Part shown: piece after piece, positions 1 through 12,037 of the stretch
Numbering within the stretch: the stretch's first letter is position 1
How the letters are laid out: each line of letters begins with the position of its first letter
Assembly (NCBI GenBank): GCA_013399115.1
Contig: VXAA01000849.1
Coordinates: forward strand, 19,630 to 83,629
Source of the DNA: Anseranas semipalmata
Taxonomy: Eukaryota > Chordata > Aves > Anseriformes > Anseranatidae
Length of the DNA stretch: 64,000 nucleotides
Direction: 5' to 3'
The notes under the pieces: model-generated
What the model saw: the letters and a program-made list of their open reading frames with translations, nothing else
Database searches by the model: none
Told to the model about the DNA's origin: nothing
Translations under genes and position numbers: made by a program

Positions 1-1020
1 CTTCAGTCTCCTCTTCTCAGGGCTGAACAAACCAAGTGACCTCAGCCACTCCTCATACATCTTCCCCTCTAGACCCTTCACCACCTTTGTTGCCCTCCTT
101 TGGACACTCTCTAATAGTTTTATGTCCTTCTTATATTGTGGCACCCAAAACTGCACACAGTACTCTAGGTGAGGCCGCACCAGCGCGGAGCAGAGCGGGA
201 CAATCCCTCCCCTCGACCGGTTAGCAATACTGTGCTTGATGCAACCCAGGGTACGGTTGGCCCTTTTTGTTGCCAGGTCATGGTGTCCCAGGTGCAGAAT
301 CTGTCACTTGCTCTTGTTAAATTGCATATGGTTTGTGATTGCCAAGCCCTCAAATTTGTCAAGATCTCTCTGCAGGGCCTCTCTACCCTCTAGGTAGTCA
401 ACAGCTCCTCCTCGTTTAGTGTTGTCTACAAACTTACTTAGTATACACTCGAGACCTGCAACCAGATCATTTATAAAAACATTGAAGAGAACTGGCCCTC
501 AAATGGAGCCCTGAGGAACCCCACTAGTGACTGGCCACCAGCCTGTTGTAACCCCATTTACTGTAACACTTCGAGCCCAACCTGTCAGCCAATTGTTCAC
601 CCATCGTATTATGTATTTGTCTAGCTGTATGCTGGACATTTTGTCCGGAGCATACTGTGAGAAATCATATCAAAAGCTTTGCTGAATTCTGAAAAGATTA
701 CACCAACTGGTTTCCTTTGCTCAACTAGGTGGGTAACTTTGTCATAAAAGGAAATTAAGTCCGTTAAACAGGAATTTCTTCTTGTGAACCCATGTTGGCC
801 GTGACCAGTGACTGTGTTGTCTTTCAAGTGTATTTCAGTAACTCCCAGAATACTCTTCTCCATAATTTTGTCAGGCACTGAAGTGAGACTGACAGGCCTG
901 TAATTACCAGGGTCTTCTCTCTTGCCCTTCTTGAAAATTAGGACATGTGCCAGCTTCCAGTTGAATGGGACCTCCCAGATTCCCAAGAACACTGAAAAAT
1001 AATTGAGAGAGTTATTATAC
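1..1020 (-). mobile_element. CR1 LINE fragment, antisense, 3' end cut by the window edge
   Basis: Read on the minus strand this is the second half of a chicken-repeat-1 (CR1) non-LTR retrotransposon ORF2, with the 3' side toward base 1. Recognisable parts run from right to left: a GEVP.DW-like stretch and IFKKGK.EDPGNYRPVSLTS near 1000-870, SKAFD at 669-683, GVPQGS at 505-522, the active-site region at 421-435, an RPHLEYC.QFW segment near 143-178, and an [12 protein letters not shown] segment at about 1-60. The 3' UTR and 3' tip lie outside the window. Full-length CR1 is about 4.5 kb and most copies are 5'-truncated. The left boundary of homology is unclear between about 1000 and 1130. CR1 is the dominant LINE of birds and is also found in turtles and crocodilians. 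Confidence 0.93.
60..1015 (-). pseudogene. Broken CR1 reverse transcriptase ORF
   Basis: This is the coding remnant inside the CR1 copy. An open stretch of 168 codons (1127 down to 621) carries IFKKGK, NYRPVSL, QHGF and SKAFD. The following RT boxes, GVPQGS (505-522) and HLEYC (154-171), lie in a different frame, so a frameshift sits between about 523 and 668. In that second frame there is a TGA at 499-501, directly after GVPQGSI where CR1 normally has a leucine, and another TGA at 304-306. The usual F-ADD active-site box reads FVDN at 421-435, and the usual aspartate two residues before SKAFD reads as glutamate. The copy cannot encode an active polymerase. The frame and codon facts are read directly; the CR1 comparison is from memory of the family. 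Confidence 0.88.
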
Positions 1021-1842
1021 ATTTTGTTAATAGAATATGTTTCTGTGACATCAAGTGCTCCATCAGTTTTAATCTCAGTTCCTATATTTGAGTAACAGCT
1101 GAATACTTCTTTTCTGGCAGAGTGCAATGCCTTCTGTTTCTGTCTTTTTCCTTCCCCAGCACATAGTCAAGTTATATTGAGTCCCTTGGGGACAGAAGAG
1201 ACCAGAAAGCCAGGTTGATTTGTTAGGCCCCAAGGCTTGGCCTCAGGCACAAGTATGTATAGTCTGAGAGCTTCATTCTCATCCTCCGTGCATACGTAAA
1301 CTCTGTTATTGTTAATGGAAGTGATACACATACACTGAAAGACCAGATATTTCTTTCGTTCTTAGTCTGTTAAAGAATGCTGTAAATACAGAGGAAAATT
1401 AACCAAACATACTAGAAAATCTCTGTCCCATATGTGTTTTGCACAGGAAAAATCTGGGATCTAACTTTGAAATGAGAATTATGATGTGTTTTTAAACTGA
1501 AATGTGCTTGGTGTGCAATAGTAATGAAAGCTTTTTCCAAAACCTTGAGCAGTGACAGTGAACTGTACCAAGGTAACCACAGCAGCCAGGTCATGGCATG
1601 GTAGATGAAGTTCTTGACACAGTGAAGTTGTTCAGAAGACAGCAGAAGGAAGTACAGTTGTTTACATCTCAAGAGGAATCACACTGAACTGGATTGAGCT
1701 TCCTATGCTTGAGCTCACATTGCCTGTAAAAGACATAGTCTTCATTCTCTATATCCAGGTGAGGCTACAAAAGATAGCTAGCTTGCCATCAAAGGGGAAA
1801 GGTAAAACAAAATTAACACAGGCTATCTAAAGTCACTCTAAA

Positions 1843-1871
1843 AACCTGATCCTTTGAAATCAATGGATTCC
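1843..1871. repeat. Possible scrap of an ancient CCTGATCC...TCAATGG repeat
   Basis: The segment reads CCTGATCC followed by TTTGAAATCAATGG. This resembles one arm of the short inverted-repeat element in which CCTGATCC is followed by TTGAAGTCAATGG in amniote genomes. Only about 29 bases match, so it could be chance; better copies occur at 24512 and 52203. Confidence 0.28.
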
Positions 1872-2580
1872 TTTTAAATCAAATCCCTGATATCTCATAG
1901 TACAAATGCCCATGTTCCATTTCTGTAAACTTTAATAAGACATAAGTTTTTATGTTTGAAAAAATATTCACAACAGCAATATCAGGAGTGCTAATGGCTC
2001 AATTCAAATCACCTATAACAGTTTGTTTTGTTTCCCCTCCATGTTTTAATATAGCCCAGTTCTATACTCCCCCATTCAGCCCTGCAGACTGAGGCAAGAG
2101 CGAGGAAGAGTAAGGTGGGCAGGCTGGTACCACTGAATGCTGACTCTCCAGTCCACATGCTGTGGGTGAAGTGAGATTGTGATGAGTTGGAAACTGTGAT
2201 TCCACAGCATACCTCAGTTTGTAGTAGTTTATCCTGGACTAAACTGGCTGTTTCTAATTCACAAGTGTGCCAAGCTGCCATACCTATCTGGTCTGCATTA
2301 TCTTAAGATGACTGGGACAGCAACTGACTCACCTGGTGAGTTACTAAAGGTGGCACAAACAAGGGCTGATCAAGATGGCAGCTCCTCTGAGGTGAGGATC
2401 CTCTGCAGGCTTGGATCAACGACTACCAGCAAGCCACCATAGCACACGCATTTACTGCTAGTGATGAAAGAGAGAGAGGGAGGGGGAAGGAAGCCTTTGG
2501 TGTGACTGAGAGATGGATTTTTCTAAAGAATCTCATTCCATTGGAAATAGGATTCAGTCGCTTTATAAGTTCTTGTCTAC

Positions 2581-2595
2581 AAAAAAAAAAAAAAA
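2581..2595. repeat. A15 homopolymer
   Basis: Uninterrupted run of 15 A. No retroposed gene or SINE body was recognised on its 5' side. Confidence 0.95.
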
Positions 2596-2891
2596 TCTAT
2601 ACTTTCTAAGATTATTGTCTCTTTATTTCACCAACAGGATTTAAATAATTTAAGAGCACATGCAGAGCCAATGGGGCAGACAGAAGTGCAATATTTGTAT
2701 GCAAATGACCCTAAACTTTGTGGCTCCATGAGAGTTTCATCAGTACCTAACAAAGTATTGCAGAACAAAAGTCCAGCACGTTCTGGCAACTAGTCCACAG
2801 AGATAAGCTACAAAAGTTATTTGTCAGCCTCTTAATGCTTCAGGAGGAAAGATATTTACCATGGGAGAGGGCAGCTGTACATGGTTTTAAG

Positions 2892-2940
2892 GTTATTATT
2901 GTTGTTGTTGTTGTTGCTATTGCTGTTCTTATTATTATTT
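2892..2940. repeat. GTT/ATT trinucleotide microsatellite
   Basis: A core of GTT units is flanked on both sides by ATT units, giving an imperfect trinucleotide tract of about 49 bp. It is likely polymorphic in length. Confidence 0.9.
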
Positions 2941-3460
2941 ATATTTTGTACCCAAAGTGAACTGCCCCACACATTTGGCAGTTTAGGCCACGTTTGGGCT
3001 AAACCACACCAGTTAGAAAAACCTTCCTGCTTTGTATATTCAGAACAAGTTTCATGAGAAGTATCTCAGAAACATCTGCCTTCATTATAATTATATTTCT
3101 ATTTCAGCTGCACCAAGCTATTTACAGATGAGCCTGTTCATAAAGAGCTTTATAATTAAGCAAACAGAAATATCTTTTTATAGGATGCAGATCTAGGGGT
3201 GATAATCACACACAAAATACACAGCAACAGTTGCAAATAGAGTGTTCAGTGCTAGTTATATAGTTAGTGATGTGCTCAATAAAGCCTGACATGTCTTTGT
3301 TCCTAACTGTAAGAAAATATGGTCTTTGCAACACACCAGTGTAAACTGCCTTTTTCATATACAAAAGGCCATATATTTCAGAGGGTATTGCCTGAAAGCC
3401 AGCATGAAAACAAGCCCTCATTTCTCCAGTATGACATGATTACCAAGCTCTTGGGTGGAA

Positions 3461-3500
3461 AAAGGAGCTGACAGCATAAAAAAGGAACTGACAGCATATA
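3461..3500. repeat. 20-bp tandem duplication, two copies
   Basis: The 20-mer at 3461-3480 (AAAGGAGCTGACAGCATAAA) is followed at once by a second copy at 3481-3500 with two substitutions (G to A at unit position 7, A to T at unit position 19). It is a small local duplication old enough to have diverged slightly. Confidence 0.95.
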
Positions 3501-3583
3501 TACGAATTTCAGAAGTGTGACCTAACTCCTCCACAGACGGACACTGAAAGACAGGGAAGCAAAATGAGCAAGTATTGGCAGAG

Positions 3584-3604
3584 AAAAAAAAAAAAAAAAA
3601 AAAA
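3584..3604. repeat. A21 homopolymer
   Basis: Run of 21 A. The preceding sequence shows no feature I recognise as a retroposed transcript. Confidence 0.95.
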
Positions 3605-4058
3605 GATGATCTAAAATAAAGCAAAATTACTGTCTAAGGCCTTTTCACAGCATATGTGCACCAGAAATCCAGCCTCATCTCTTCTTAAGAACATCTTTGT
3701 CACTTACTTCCCTCAAGATTGCAAACTTGCTCTTTTGCAGCACTTTCTTAGAATTTTTATAACCAATTGTAGCCCAACAAGTGGGTTTGTAAACTGAACT
3801 GCTGTGATACACCATATGAAACCCAAGTCTGAGCAACTTGCCAAAGAAAACCACACAAAGATTAAATTAAACTATATATGACACCTCATTTTTCAAAAAC
3901 AAGATTTTGTTTATGGGAATTTCTACGTGTTTTTTTTTTTCTTTCTTCACATTTAAATCAGCCAAAATAGATGTCTGAAAGAAGACAGCAGAGAGCAGGC
4001 CCCTATATATAACCTAAAAAAAGCTATAAACAGAAGGAGTGAAGTGAGTAGAATAATG

Positions 4059-4082
4059 TCTTTGCTAAAATCTTTGCTAAAA
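4059..4082. repeat. Perfect 12-bp tandem duplication
   Basis: TCTTTGCTAAAA occurs twice in direct succession (4059-4070 and 4071-4082), followed by TC, so the repeat extends slightly into a third unit. Confidence 0.96.
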
Positions 4083-5519
4083 TCATGTAGGATCACTTTA
4101 GTCTATTCCAGGTAAACTAAATAGTTTAATTTGGTTTAGAATTTGTTATTAATTTACTTTATTTTTATACCCTTGGACAGATTAAAAATATTCCAGTGAG
4201 ACATTCCTAGAAGGATTTGAAAGGGAAATATGTAGAAGATTTCAGTATTTGTCAATATCGTTTTCATATCGGTTCTTACATATGTTAATCACACTCTCTA
4301 CTTCAGGTTAGTTTTACACATTTAACATGCATGCGTTGCTTTCCTGGAGGACCTTTCCTTTGTCTGTTGACTACACAGAGTGCCTCTGGAGGCAAAGCTA
4401 CAAGTCAGCAATGTAAATACTCTTCCATTCAACTGCACCACCTCTAAAGTGGTTTCTTCATTGCTACACCATATATTTCAGAAAACGTTAAGTAGTTCTT
4501 ATAATCATGTTAGACAAACATGAGTCTCAATGATGGGAATTACAAAAGTGTTCTAATGCCTGATTTGTACTGCTATTTAACTTGAAAGGGTCTCCCAGTA
4601 AACATCCAAAAATTACTTCATTACTTTCCTTAAAACCAAAGACTTAATGGTGGTTAAGCACTGGGTAAGCTGTGGTGTTCTCTTTTATTCCCCATCGTGC
4701 CAATCAGTATTTTATTCTCATTTCTCCAAGCCTCTCCATCTGTATCCACCCATTGCTTCTAACCTTATATTTCAATTGCAAGCTCTTGGAGAAAGAGATC
4801 ATCTTCCTATTCTGTTTGTGCAGTGAAGCATAATGGGGTCCAGAACCAGCACTCTTAGGTGCCACAATGATTGAAATAATAAACAGGGTGACAATTCTTC
4901 ATTCACAGAACTGCACAGAGCAAGATACCCAAATACAGAAATTTATTATGTAAAACAATACTATTGTTTCTCTATTACGTTTTTATATACTAAAAGCAAG
5001 CATGTTTTCCTTTCCATTAAATGTTTTCTTGTTAAATTACAGGGGAAGAAGAAATAAGTATCACTGCAGATACAAGATGTATGTTGCCTACAGTTTAGGC
5101 AGCAAAATCTCAGAGAAAACAATGCTTTCTGCTGCCTTCAGGGATCAGTGCTCTTAAAAACATGATAGATCTCTCAGATAAGACTAGGCAAGAACCACAC
5201 AATCTCCTGATGACCAAAATGATTGATCCCTGAATCCTGGCTGAGTGTGTGACACTTCTTTAAGATGCAAGGATGTGTAAAATTTGGCAGCCCTGAAATC
5301 TCATGTCTCATGCACAGAAAACAAAAAGAATCATTGCTCTCTGCTCCAGGTTCGTTCGACTTGTGGCTTCCTAGCACCATTGTCCCTGCCAGACAGACCC
5401 AAAATGAACTGATAGTTCTAAAATTAGAGCTGCATTTCATTAACTTTTTAGTTTGCCACTTGTGAGGCTAAGAACATGGTCTACACTTTGTGTGATATTC
5501 CCAACTGAATAAAACACAG

Positions 5520-5538
5520 AAAAAAAAAAAAAAAAAAA
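5520..5538. repeat. A19 homopolymer
   Basis: Run of 19 A after AATAAAACACAG. An AATAAA lies about 12 bases upstream, which could suggest the tail of a retroposed transcript, but no coding match is visible upstream and no target-site duplication was found. Confidence 0.9.
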
Positions 5539-8100
5539 CAGTTAAGAAGAAATTCAAATTGAACTTATTGATGGTTTCCATCATCTCTCTCCCTCTCCCA
5601 GTATGATGTTGGAAGCGATGTAAATGCAGCACATCTGATTCTTGAAGTCTTTACTCCCAGAGGTGTTGGTTCTGGGTTAAGCACTGACTTTCTGGCTCAC
5701 TCCCAGCTTGCTATCAACTCACATTACTGCACTGTTCCAGACCAAAATACAATTCCACAAAGGAATGTTAAACGTTAGAATTGGGGGAATTATAATGGAG
5801 CAGCTTTCTATCAATCTCTTTTGATTGTGGCCGACAGCTGAATTTACATAACTGCTGGTGAGCATCAATTACTGGTGACTACTGGATAACATTTCTAGCT
5901 AAAAAGTAATACAGATAAGACTGTACACGTCAGATAGCCTAAAGATTTCATCATAACCACAAAGCTAAAAATGAAGACCTGTGTACAGTATTAAGACTGA
6001 AATGCTGGTAGAGCATGTAGGAGATACAAAGTGTTGATACCATTAGTTAGTGCTGTCCCAGGGCCAGGAACATGGCAGGAGGTTTTAGGTATTTTCATGT
6101 AACTCAAGTGTCAAATCATCTGCTCCATGTTGTCCTTATGATGTGGTCAGAGCCTTATTATAGAACTCTTTGATGCACTTCAGTGTGGGCTGGATGAAAG
6201 AATAACTTGTAGTAGAAGAATATAAACCCTCTTAACTAGGGTTGTGATGTGTTCTGTGTGGGATATGTTTCATCAGCATATTCATAGCATGAGTCTCTGA
6301 CAGATCCAAGTTTGATTCTCAAGGTGTGAAAGTGTCAAGCTATCATCAAGTCCCATTTTTCCATACATCAACTTTCTCATGTTTATCAGGAGAGGAAAGA
6401 CATAAAGCTCCTCAGAATGGGTATCTCCAACTGTGACTGCAAAAAGAAGGATGAGGGTTGTAGCTGCCTGTATCAGCCTTCTCCTCAGTCAAGCAAGAGG
6501 TTTTTACTTCCATCTTCATGTAAGAAGAACCTGGCAATGTAATATTGCTCCTGATTTCCTGTTGTCAGTATCAGAAGTAAAGGGGTCCAGTTTTCTACAT
6601 ATTTCCTCAAATGACAGGAAAGCCTTATGACAGGAGAAGTGGCATGGAAGGAATTATCTTGGATAATTCACACTGTTAACAGGCTATCATCCACATTATT
6701 AATATTGCTTGTGTGGTCCCCGTAACTGAACTGTGAGAATAACAGCAGTATTGCAAAAATAACAATTTTTTATTGTATCTAACTCATGGAATGCTGTGAA
6801 GACAGTTTTTAAACTAGGCTCTTCAGAGAAAAATGAGCTAATTAAGGCTTCAGCAGCAGACTTGGAGAAGGTGAGAAGTAGGGAGAGTCAGAATCTGAGA
6901 ATGAAAGATAGCCAAGTCAAAATAACTCTTAAAACCAAATTTGGCTTATGAGCTGTCAAAACTATATTGCCATTGGCTAAGAAAAAATGTGAGTTATCAG
7001 AATATGTTGCTCTTGATTAACTGTAAGGAAATTTAATTAAACAAGTAAAAGAGGGTGAGGAAAGAAAGGTCAAAAGACTGTCATCCTGAAAGGGAAGGAT
7101 GAGCTCAGAGGGGAAGCCCATCAGGCCCTCTTACTACCTTTAAATCTAGATCTTGGAAAGGTCCAGCTTTGAGAGTCAACATTCAGACCACGAGGTGAAC
7201 AGCTGAGACGCAGCTTAAGATGAGGGGGACTAGAAAAATAGGAGCAAATCTTATCATGCATGTATTCTACAATTGAACTGAAGTTTTATTTACTTTTTGT
7301 AAATGTCTTTCCAGCTTTTTACTTAAAAGCTTAACCCATTGCCTGGCTAGAATAAACTTGTATTCCTTTCATTCTTATGCATGTTTGGTTTAATAGGCAA
7401 GTCCATGTCAAACTGAAAAATAGGGTAGATAATAAATGATCACTGCAGGCAATACTCAGTTAAGCTGAGATGACCACAGAATAGGTGAGTACAGGAGGAA
7501 ACAAGGGAGTGATGCCTCACTGCTCCAAGAACAGCCACTTTTGCCATTGCCTAACATATTTGGTTAGACTCTGGGTGTTCTCAGATCACTCTCAATCCTG
7601 TCACTGGTACCTTCTTGCTGTTACATTGGGACATACTTACCCATAAAGTTACCAGTGCCAGAGCAAGAGCAAGGGAGCTAAATCTCCTTTGACTCTGCCT
7701 GCCAACTGCTAGGGCAATCATTGGTGTGGTTTCAGTAAAAGCCAGCTAACACTCCCCAGGCAGTGCCTGGGCATACTTTGGGAGCTAGCATGGGCCAGAG
7801 ACAATTCCCAGTGAGGGCTCGGGATGTAGCCACCCTATTTGGGACATAAGAGAATTTAAATATGGGGATGGCTAAGTGGTGCCAGCTGGACTCAGGGTCA
7901 GAAAAAACAAGCCTTGGCACCGCTTTGCTTAGTAGTTTGTATGAACTCATCTGTCATCCTGTACCCACTTGCTGTCTTTTTTCCCACATTTCAGTTCCAA
8001 CTCCTTTGTGCAGGAGAACATCTTTCTGTTCTTCCCTTGTACATTAACTACCAGAACAAAGAAGTTCTAGAGCCCATCACAGACTTCTAGGTGATAAATT

Positions 8101-8146
8101 AATAAAATAAAAAATAAAAAATAAATAAAAATAAAAATAATAAAAA
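8101..8146. repeat. (AAATA)n / (AAAAT)n microsatellite
   Basis: About 46 bp of A-rich penta- and tetranucleotide units (AATAA, AAAAT), imperfect. Confidence 0.92.
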
Positions 8147-8829
8147 GCAACATCTAAGCAGAATTTCAGCTAGCAGTTAGAAGGAGATCATCCAGGACCA
8201 TGACTAAGCCCCTCAGTTACCCCTTATACCTCTAATGAAAATTATTCGCTTGCTACTCAACCTCCTCCATAACTTACTCTGAAGTACTTACAGGTAGGAT
8301 CGTGGCAACATCAGCCTCCCTACTATTTTGTAAAAAGAAGCAAAGAATGGTCCCATGCTCCCCAGATTGGCTCGTTGGCTGAAATGTCACTTCACCTCTG
8401 ACATATGGGAGCAACTATGCAGTGATCAAACTGCAAGGAGGCAATACATCTTCTCATATGCAACCCAGCTTCCTCCTACCACACCCCAGCTCTATTTTCT
8501 GGCAATGCCATAGCAGGACAGTCCTATGTAACACTTGTTTTATGCAAAGGACTGAAATCTGGAGACACGGTTTGTTTTTCCCTGTGGTCTGATAGACTCA
8601 ACCCTAGTGAACCCTACACATGAGCAACTCATGAGTCGGAGCAGCCAGAACCCCACTGACATCAAGACAGAGCAAGTTGTAAGCTTAGAGGACAAGGAAG
8701 AAGTTGCATGAAGCTGGACAAAATAGCTTTCCTGGACTGTATTAACCAGTATCCTTGTGAAAGAATTGATTTATAACAGCTGCATGTGTACTGGAGAAAA
8801 TAAAATCCCATTTTATCTATATATATTTG

Positions 8830-9440
8830 TTTTAAAAGAGCAGAAGGCTATTCAAAGCCGAGTCAATAGTGGCATTACTGGAACTCATTTGGAATGGACA
8901 ATGTTTGGCCTATTGTGTTAAATTCCTGAGGGTTTGCCTATTTTTGTATCAGATTACAGCTTTATTAGGTACAACTGTTTTTACATCGCATTTTTGTGAT
9001 TAATGATGCTAAAAGGATTTTGGCATTTCAAATGTTGTACACAAACCTAATGGGCAAAATCTTCTGTAAACTTCTTCTAAGCTCTTGGCAAACTTTCCTC
9101 GGGAGCAAATATTAACTCCAGATAGTGTTTATTAGCTTTTATAAAATAATCACTGTAATAGTGGCATGTAATTGCTGGAGGTAAAAGCACATCCAGGCCA
9201 AGAATTAATCAAGTTTGAGCTCCTTAATAGAAACAGGTCAGGAACAATTTATTTCTTGCCCAGTTTGTATTTAAAGTAATATAATTTTCTTCTGATTTTG
9301 TGTCATATTCCAAGAGTGATTTCATACACAACATTCCCTGAACAAACTGTGTTTTTAACTAGAGACAGGTCTGAACTGCAAAGTTCAAGACCCACTTTAT
9401 ACTCCGATAAAGTATGGAGGCGTTTGGGCTTTAAGCTGTA
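8830..9440. promoter_or_regulatory. Candidate conserved non-coding element (inference)
   Basis: About 600 bp of complex AT-rich sequence with no simple repeat, no recognised transposon and no open frame of 60 codons on either strand between 8048 and 9528. It carries clustered homeodomain-type cores, for example GATTAATGATG at 8998-9008 and AGAATTAATC at 9201-9210. The texture resembles the deeply conserved enhancers found in bird gene deserts, but this is an impression from base texture only. Nothing here proves conservation or function. Confidence 0.3.
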
Positions 9441-10968
9441 ATTTGCACATTACGTGGGATAGAACAAGCAAAACATTCAGATCTTAATCCAGCCCCACTG
9501 CCTTTTTAGCACACTGCCCAAAGTTTGAATGTGTCTGTATGCAGGGTTTTATTTGAGGATGTCTTGTCAACATCAGACAAATGGGAAACAAATATTCTTC
9601 TTGAAAGAGATCAGTCAGTATGCCAGACTCATTAAGATTTTACTTGCAATCAGTTACACGTTACAGTTGATCCAAAATAAAAAAATCACAGGGGGAAGAA
9701 TACAGCCCTGACTTCTTTTATATGGCATCTTCCATGCAGCAGGCATCAAAGTCTCTTGCAATTGCTCTTCAGAAAGTCAGTAAAGCCTTCCTGTTGAACC
9801 ACTGCATGCCATGTAATCCCTTGATTGTTTTGACAAGAGACATGCAAAGAATAGTTAAAACATGCCTATGTCATAAGTATAAACATATATAAGACAACAC
9901 CATGTGAAAAAAAAATCAAGAACTGAGAATCCCAGTATAAATGACTTAACCAGAGTTCAGTCCACTAAAAATACCACTATATGGCCTCACAGCTGGTGAT
10001 TTACCACTTACCACCAACCAGGGTTGATATTACCTCAGGAACCTCTGAATCCCATTCTACGTGCAGCGAAGATATTTGCTGTGGTGTGAATAGCTGCTGG
10101 ACATGGGTTTTCTTTGAAGTTAAAGCCATCATGTAGGGTGCATATCAGGAGATGAGATCTCTCAGGCATGCCAAGCTGCATCAAGGCATCCTAGTACATT
10201 TCTAACACAGGAGATGGGTTCCTTTCATTAGCTCAGCTGATATCTCTGCAAAATCAAGCATGCCCAGGACCTTTCTCTAGCATTGAGAACAACAAACATG
10301 GAATGTTCTGTGTCCATATTCATCTCTCTTGCCCTCAAAAGCAAGGTGGTAGCATCTGAAATGCTTTCTGGGTAAAGTCTATGGCCCATGCCAACTCCCT
10401 ATTCCTGTCTGGAAATTGTCTGGGAGAGTGCCAGTCAGCACAGGCAAATAACATGCCTGTGACCAGCCTAATAATTTGACAGTATAGATAACTGAGTTCT
10501 CATACCTGGTTTTGTACTCTGGAGCTGTTTAATTTGCTAGGAAACAAAGACAAAGAGGTTTCATGTACACCAGGTCACAAGGGATTTCTTGGTCCATTAG
10601 TTCTGGGAAGCAAACCTGTCCTTCATCACGGGCCAGTCACGGAATCTTCCATTTTTCTGTTTGTAAGGAAAGTGAGAGACTTGCCATGGAAGTTTTAGGG
10701 CAAGAGTCTCATCACCAACAGCATGAAGCGTTCTGCCAGGATAATCAGGAATAAAAAGCACAATATCCACATTGCAGAAATCCATCCATTTTCTACTGCT
10801 AGAACGCACATTTCTGTTCAAAAGAGATCACAGAAGCTAGTCCATTCTCCTTTTATAATCTGTTGAACATCAGCCATCAATCATATTTAATGTATATAAA
10901 CACCTCTGCACAAAATCTTAGGGGATTCTAATTCAAATAAAACCATTAACTCTAAGCTTTGAAAATCC

Positions 10969-10986
10969 TTTTTTTTTTTTTTTTTT
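10969..10986. repeat. T18 homopolymer
   Basis: Run of 18 T. On the minus strand this would be an A tail, but no element body was recognised to its right (10987 onward). Confidence 0.93.
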
Positions 10987-12008
10987 AATCATAAGATGTG
11001 CCTTTAGGTATGTCCTGATCAAATCAAAGTTATTTCAATGTTATTATTTTCTTAACCCTTCTAGTGTATACTGTGAAATCACAGTATTGTACAGAGAAAC
11101 ACTGTAAATGGGTAATGACTCACAGTTGCTATGCATTACATCATGGAAAGCAGTGTTTTCCACTTTTTGGTACTGGAGCTTCACTTTAGAAACCCATCCA
11201 TTTCAGTGCCTCATGGGGCTCCCCAGTTCCACGGGTGTCATAGCCTTCTATTTATCTAAATCACTTCTGCTATCAGCTGTGGAAAAGGTAATATTAAAAC
11301 TAAATATGTAAGCCTGTCCAGACCTGGACCTCATCCAGCTCCATGCAGACCCATGCAGGTGTCTCTGAATGCTGGTCTCCAGGGCTCCAAGGGTATACAG
11401 AGCAGAAAATCCCATGCTGACCCTGTCCAAAGCCTGCACAGGCTACAGATTAGTTGATTTGCTTGGTTTCTACATCTAATGATTACCCTGCAAGATGCAC
11501 CTCGAAGGACAGAATAAAATGATAATTTTAATAATCTTTTACATTGGGTAGTAACTTCGGAGGGCTAAGCTTGGACACCTAACTCCTATTCAAAACCATA
11601 TTCAAGAGCCTGCCACTTACATGGGAAAAGAGTGGAATAATTCCCAGGAGTTATTCTTCAGTTTGATTCATGAAAATATACATCTATGTCTTTTTACTCA
11701 GATTCAAAATCCCAATATAAAACTCAGTGGAGTTTCCATGGGTTAATTCAGAGTCTGTTGGTTCACATTTACAATGCTATTCCAGCTCATCCAGAAGAAT
11801 TTTGAAGTTACAAAACCAAACTGGCTTCTGTGCTGGAAATGAAATCCCAGCTGAGATGAGAGGAACCTAGTTTTGGTCGGGAGCTCCAGTGCAAACAATT
11901 ATTTATAGAGGCCTTATAGATAGAATGAGGAAAGACAGCAAAACTCTCAAATTCTGTAAGTGGCATTTACAAGTCCACAATAACTCAATTGTTTTCAGTG
12001 TTGTACGG

Positions 12009-12037
12009 AAAAATAAACAAATAAATAAATAAATAAT
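12009..12037. repeat. (AAAT)n microsatellite
   Basis: AAATA/AAAC/AAAT units over about 29 bp, with four uninterrupted AAAT units in the middle. Confidence 0.92.

Larger units (their letters stand above)
1131..8829. other. Non-coding stretch, no gene recognised
   Basis: Open frames here reach only about 60-90 codons, start at arbitrary ATGs, show no domain I recognise and overlap on both strands. The stretch is AT-rich and holds A-tracts, a GTT/ATT microsatellite, an AAATA microsatellite, two short tandem duplications and one possible ancient-repeat scrap, each listed separately. No splice-flanked exon, tRNA or promoter signature could be supported by eye. Confidence 0.7.

Noticed and set aside
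5505..5538. AATAAA followed by A19, as in a processed pseudogene tail
   Set aside because: No coding remnant or flanking target-site duplication was found upstream, so a retrocopy cannot be supported.
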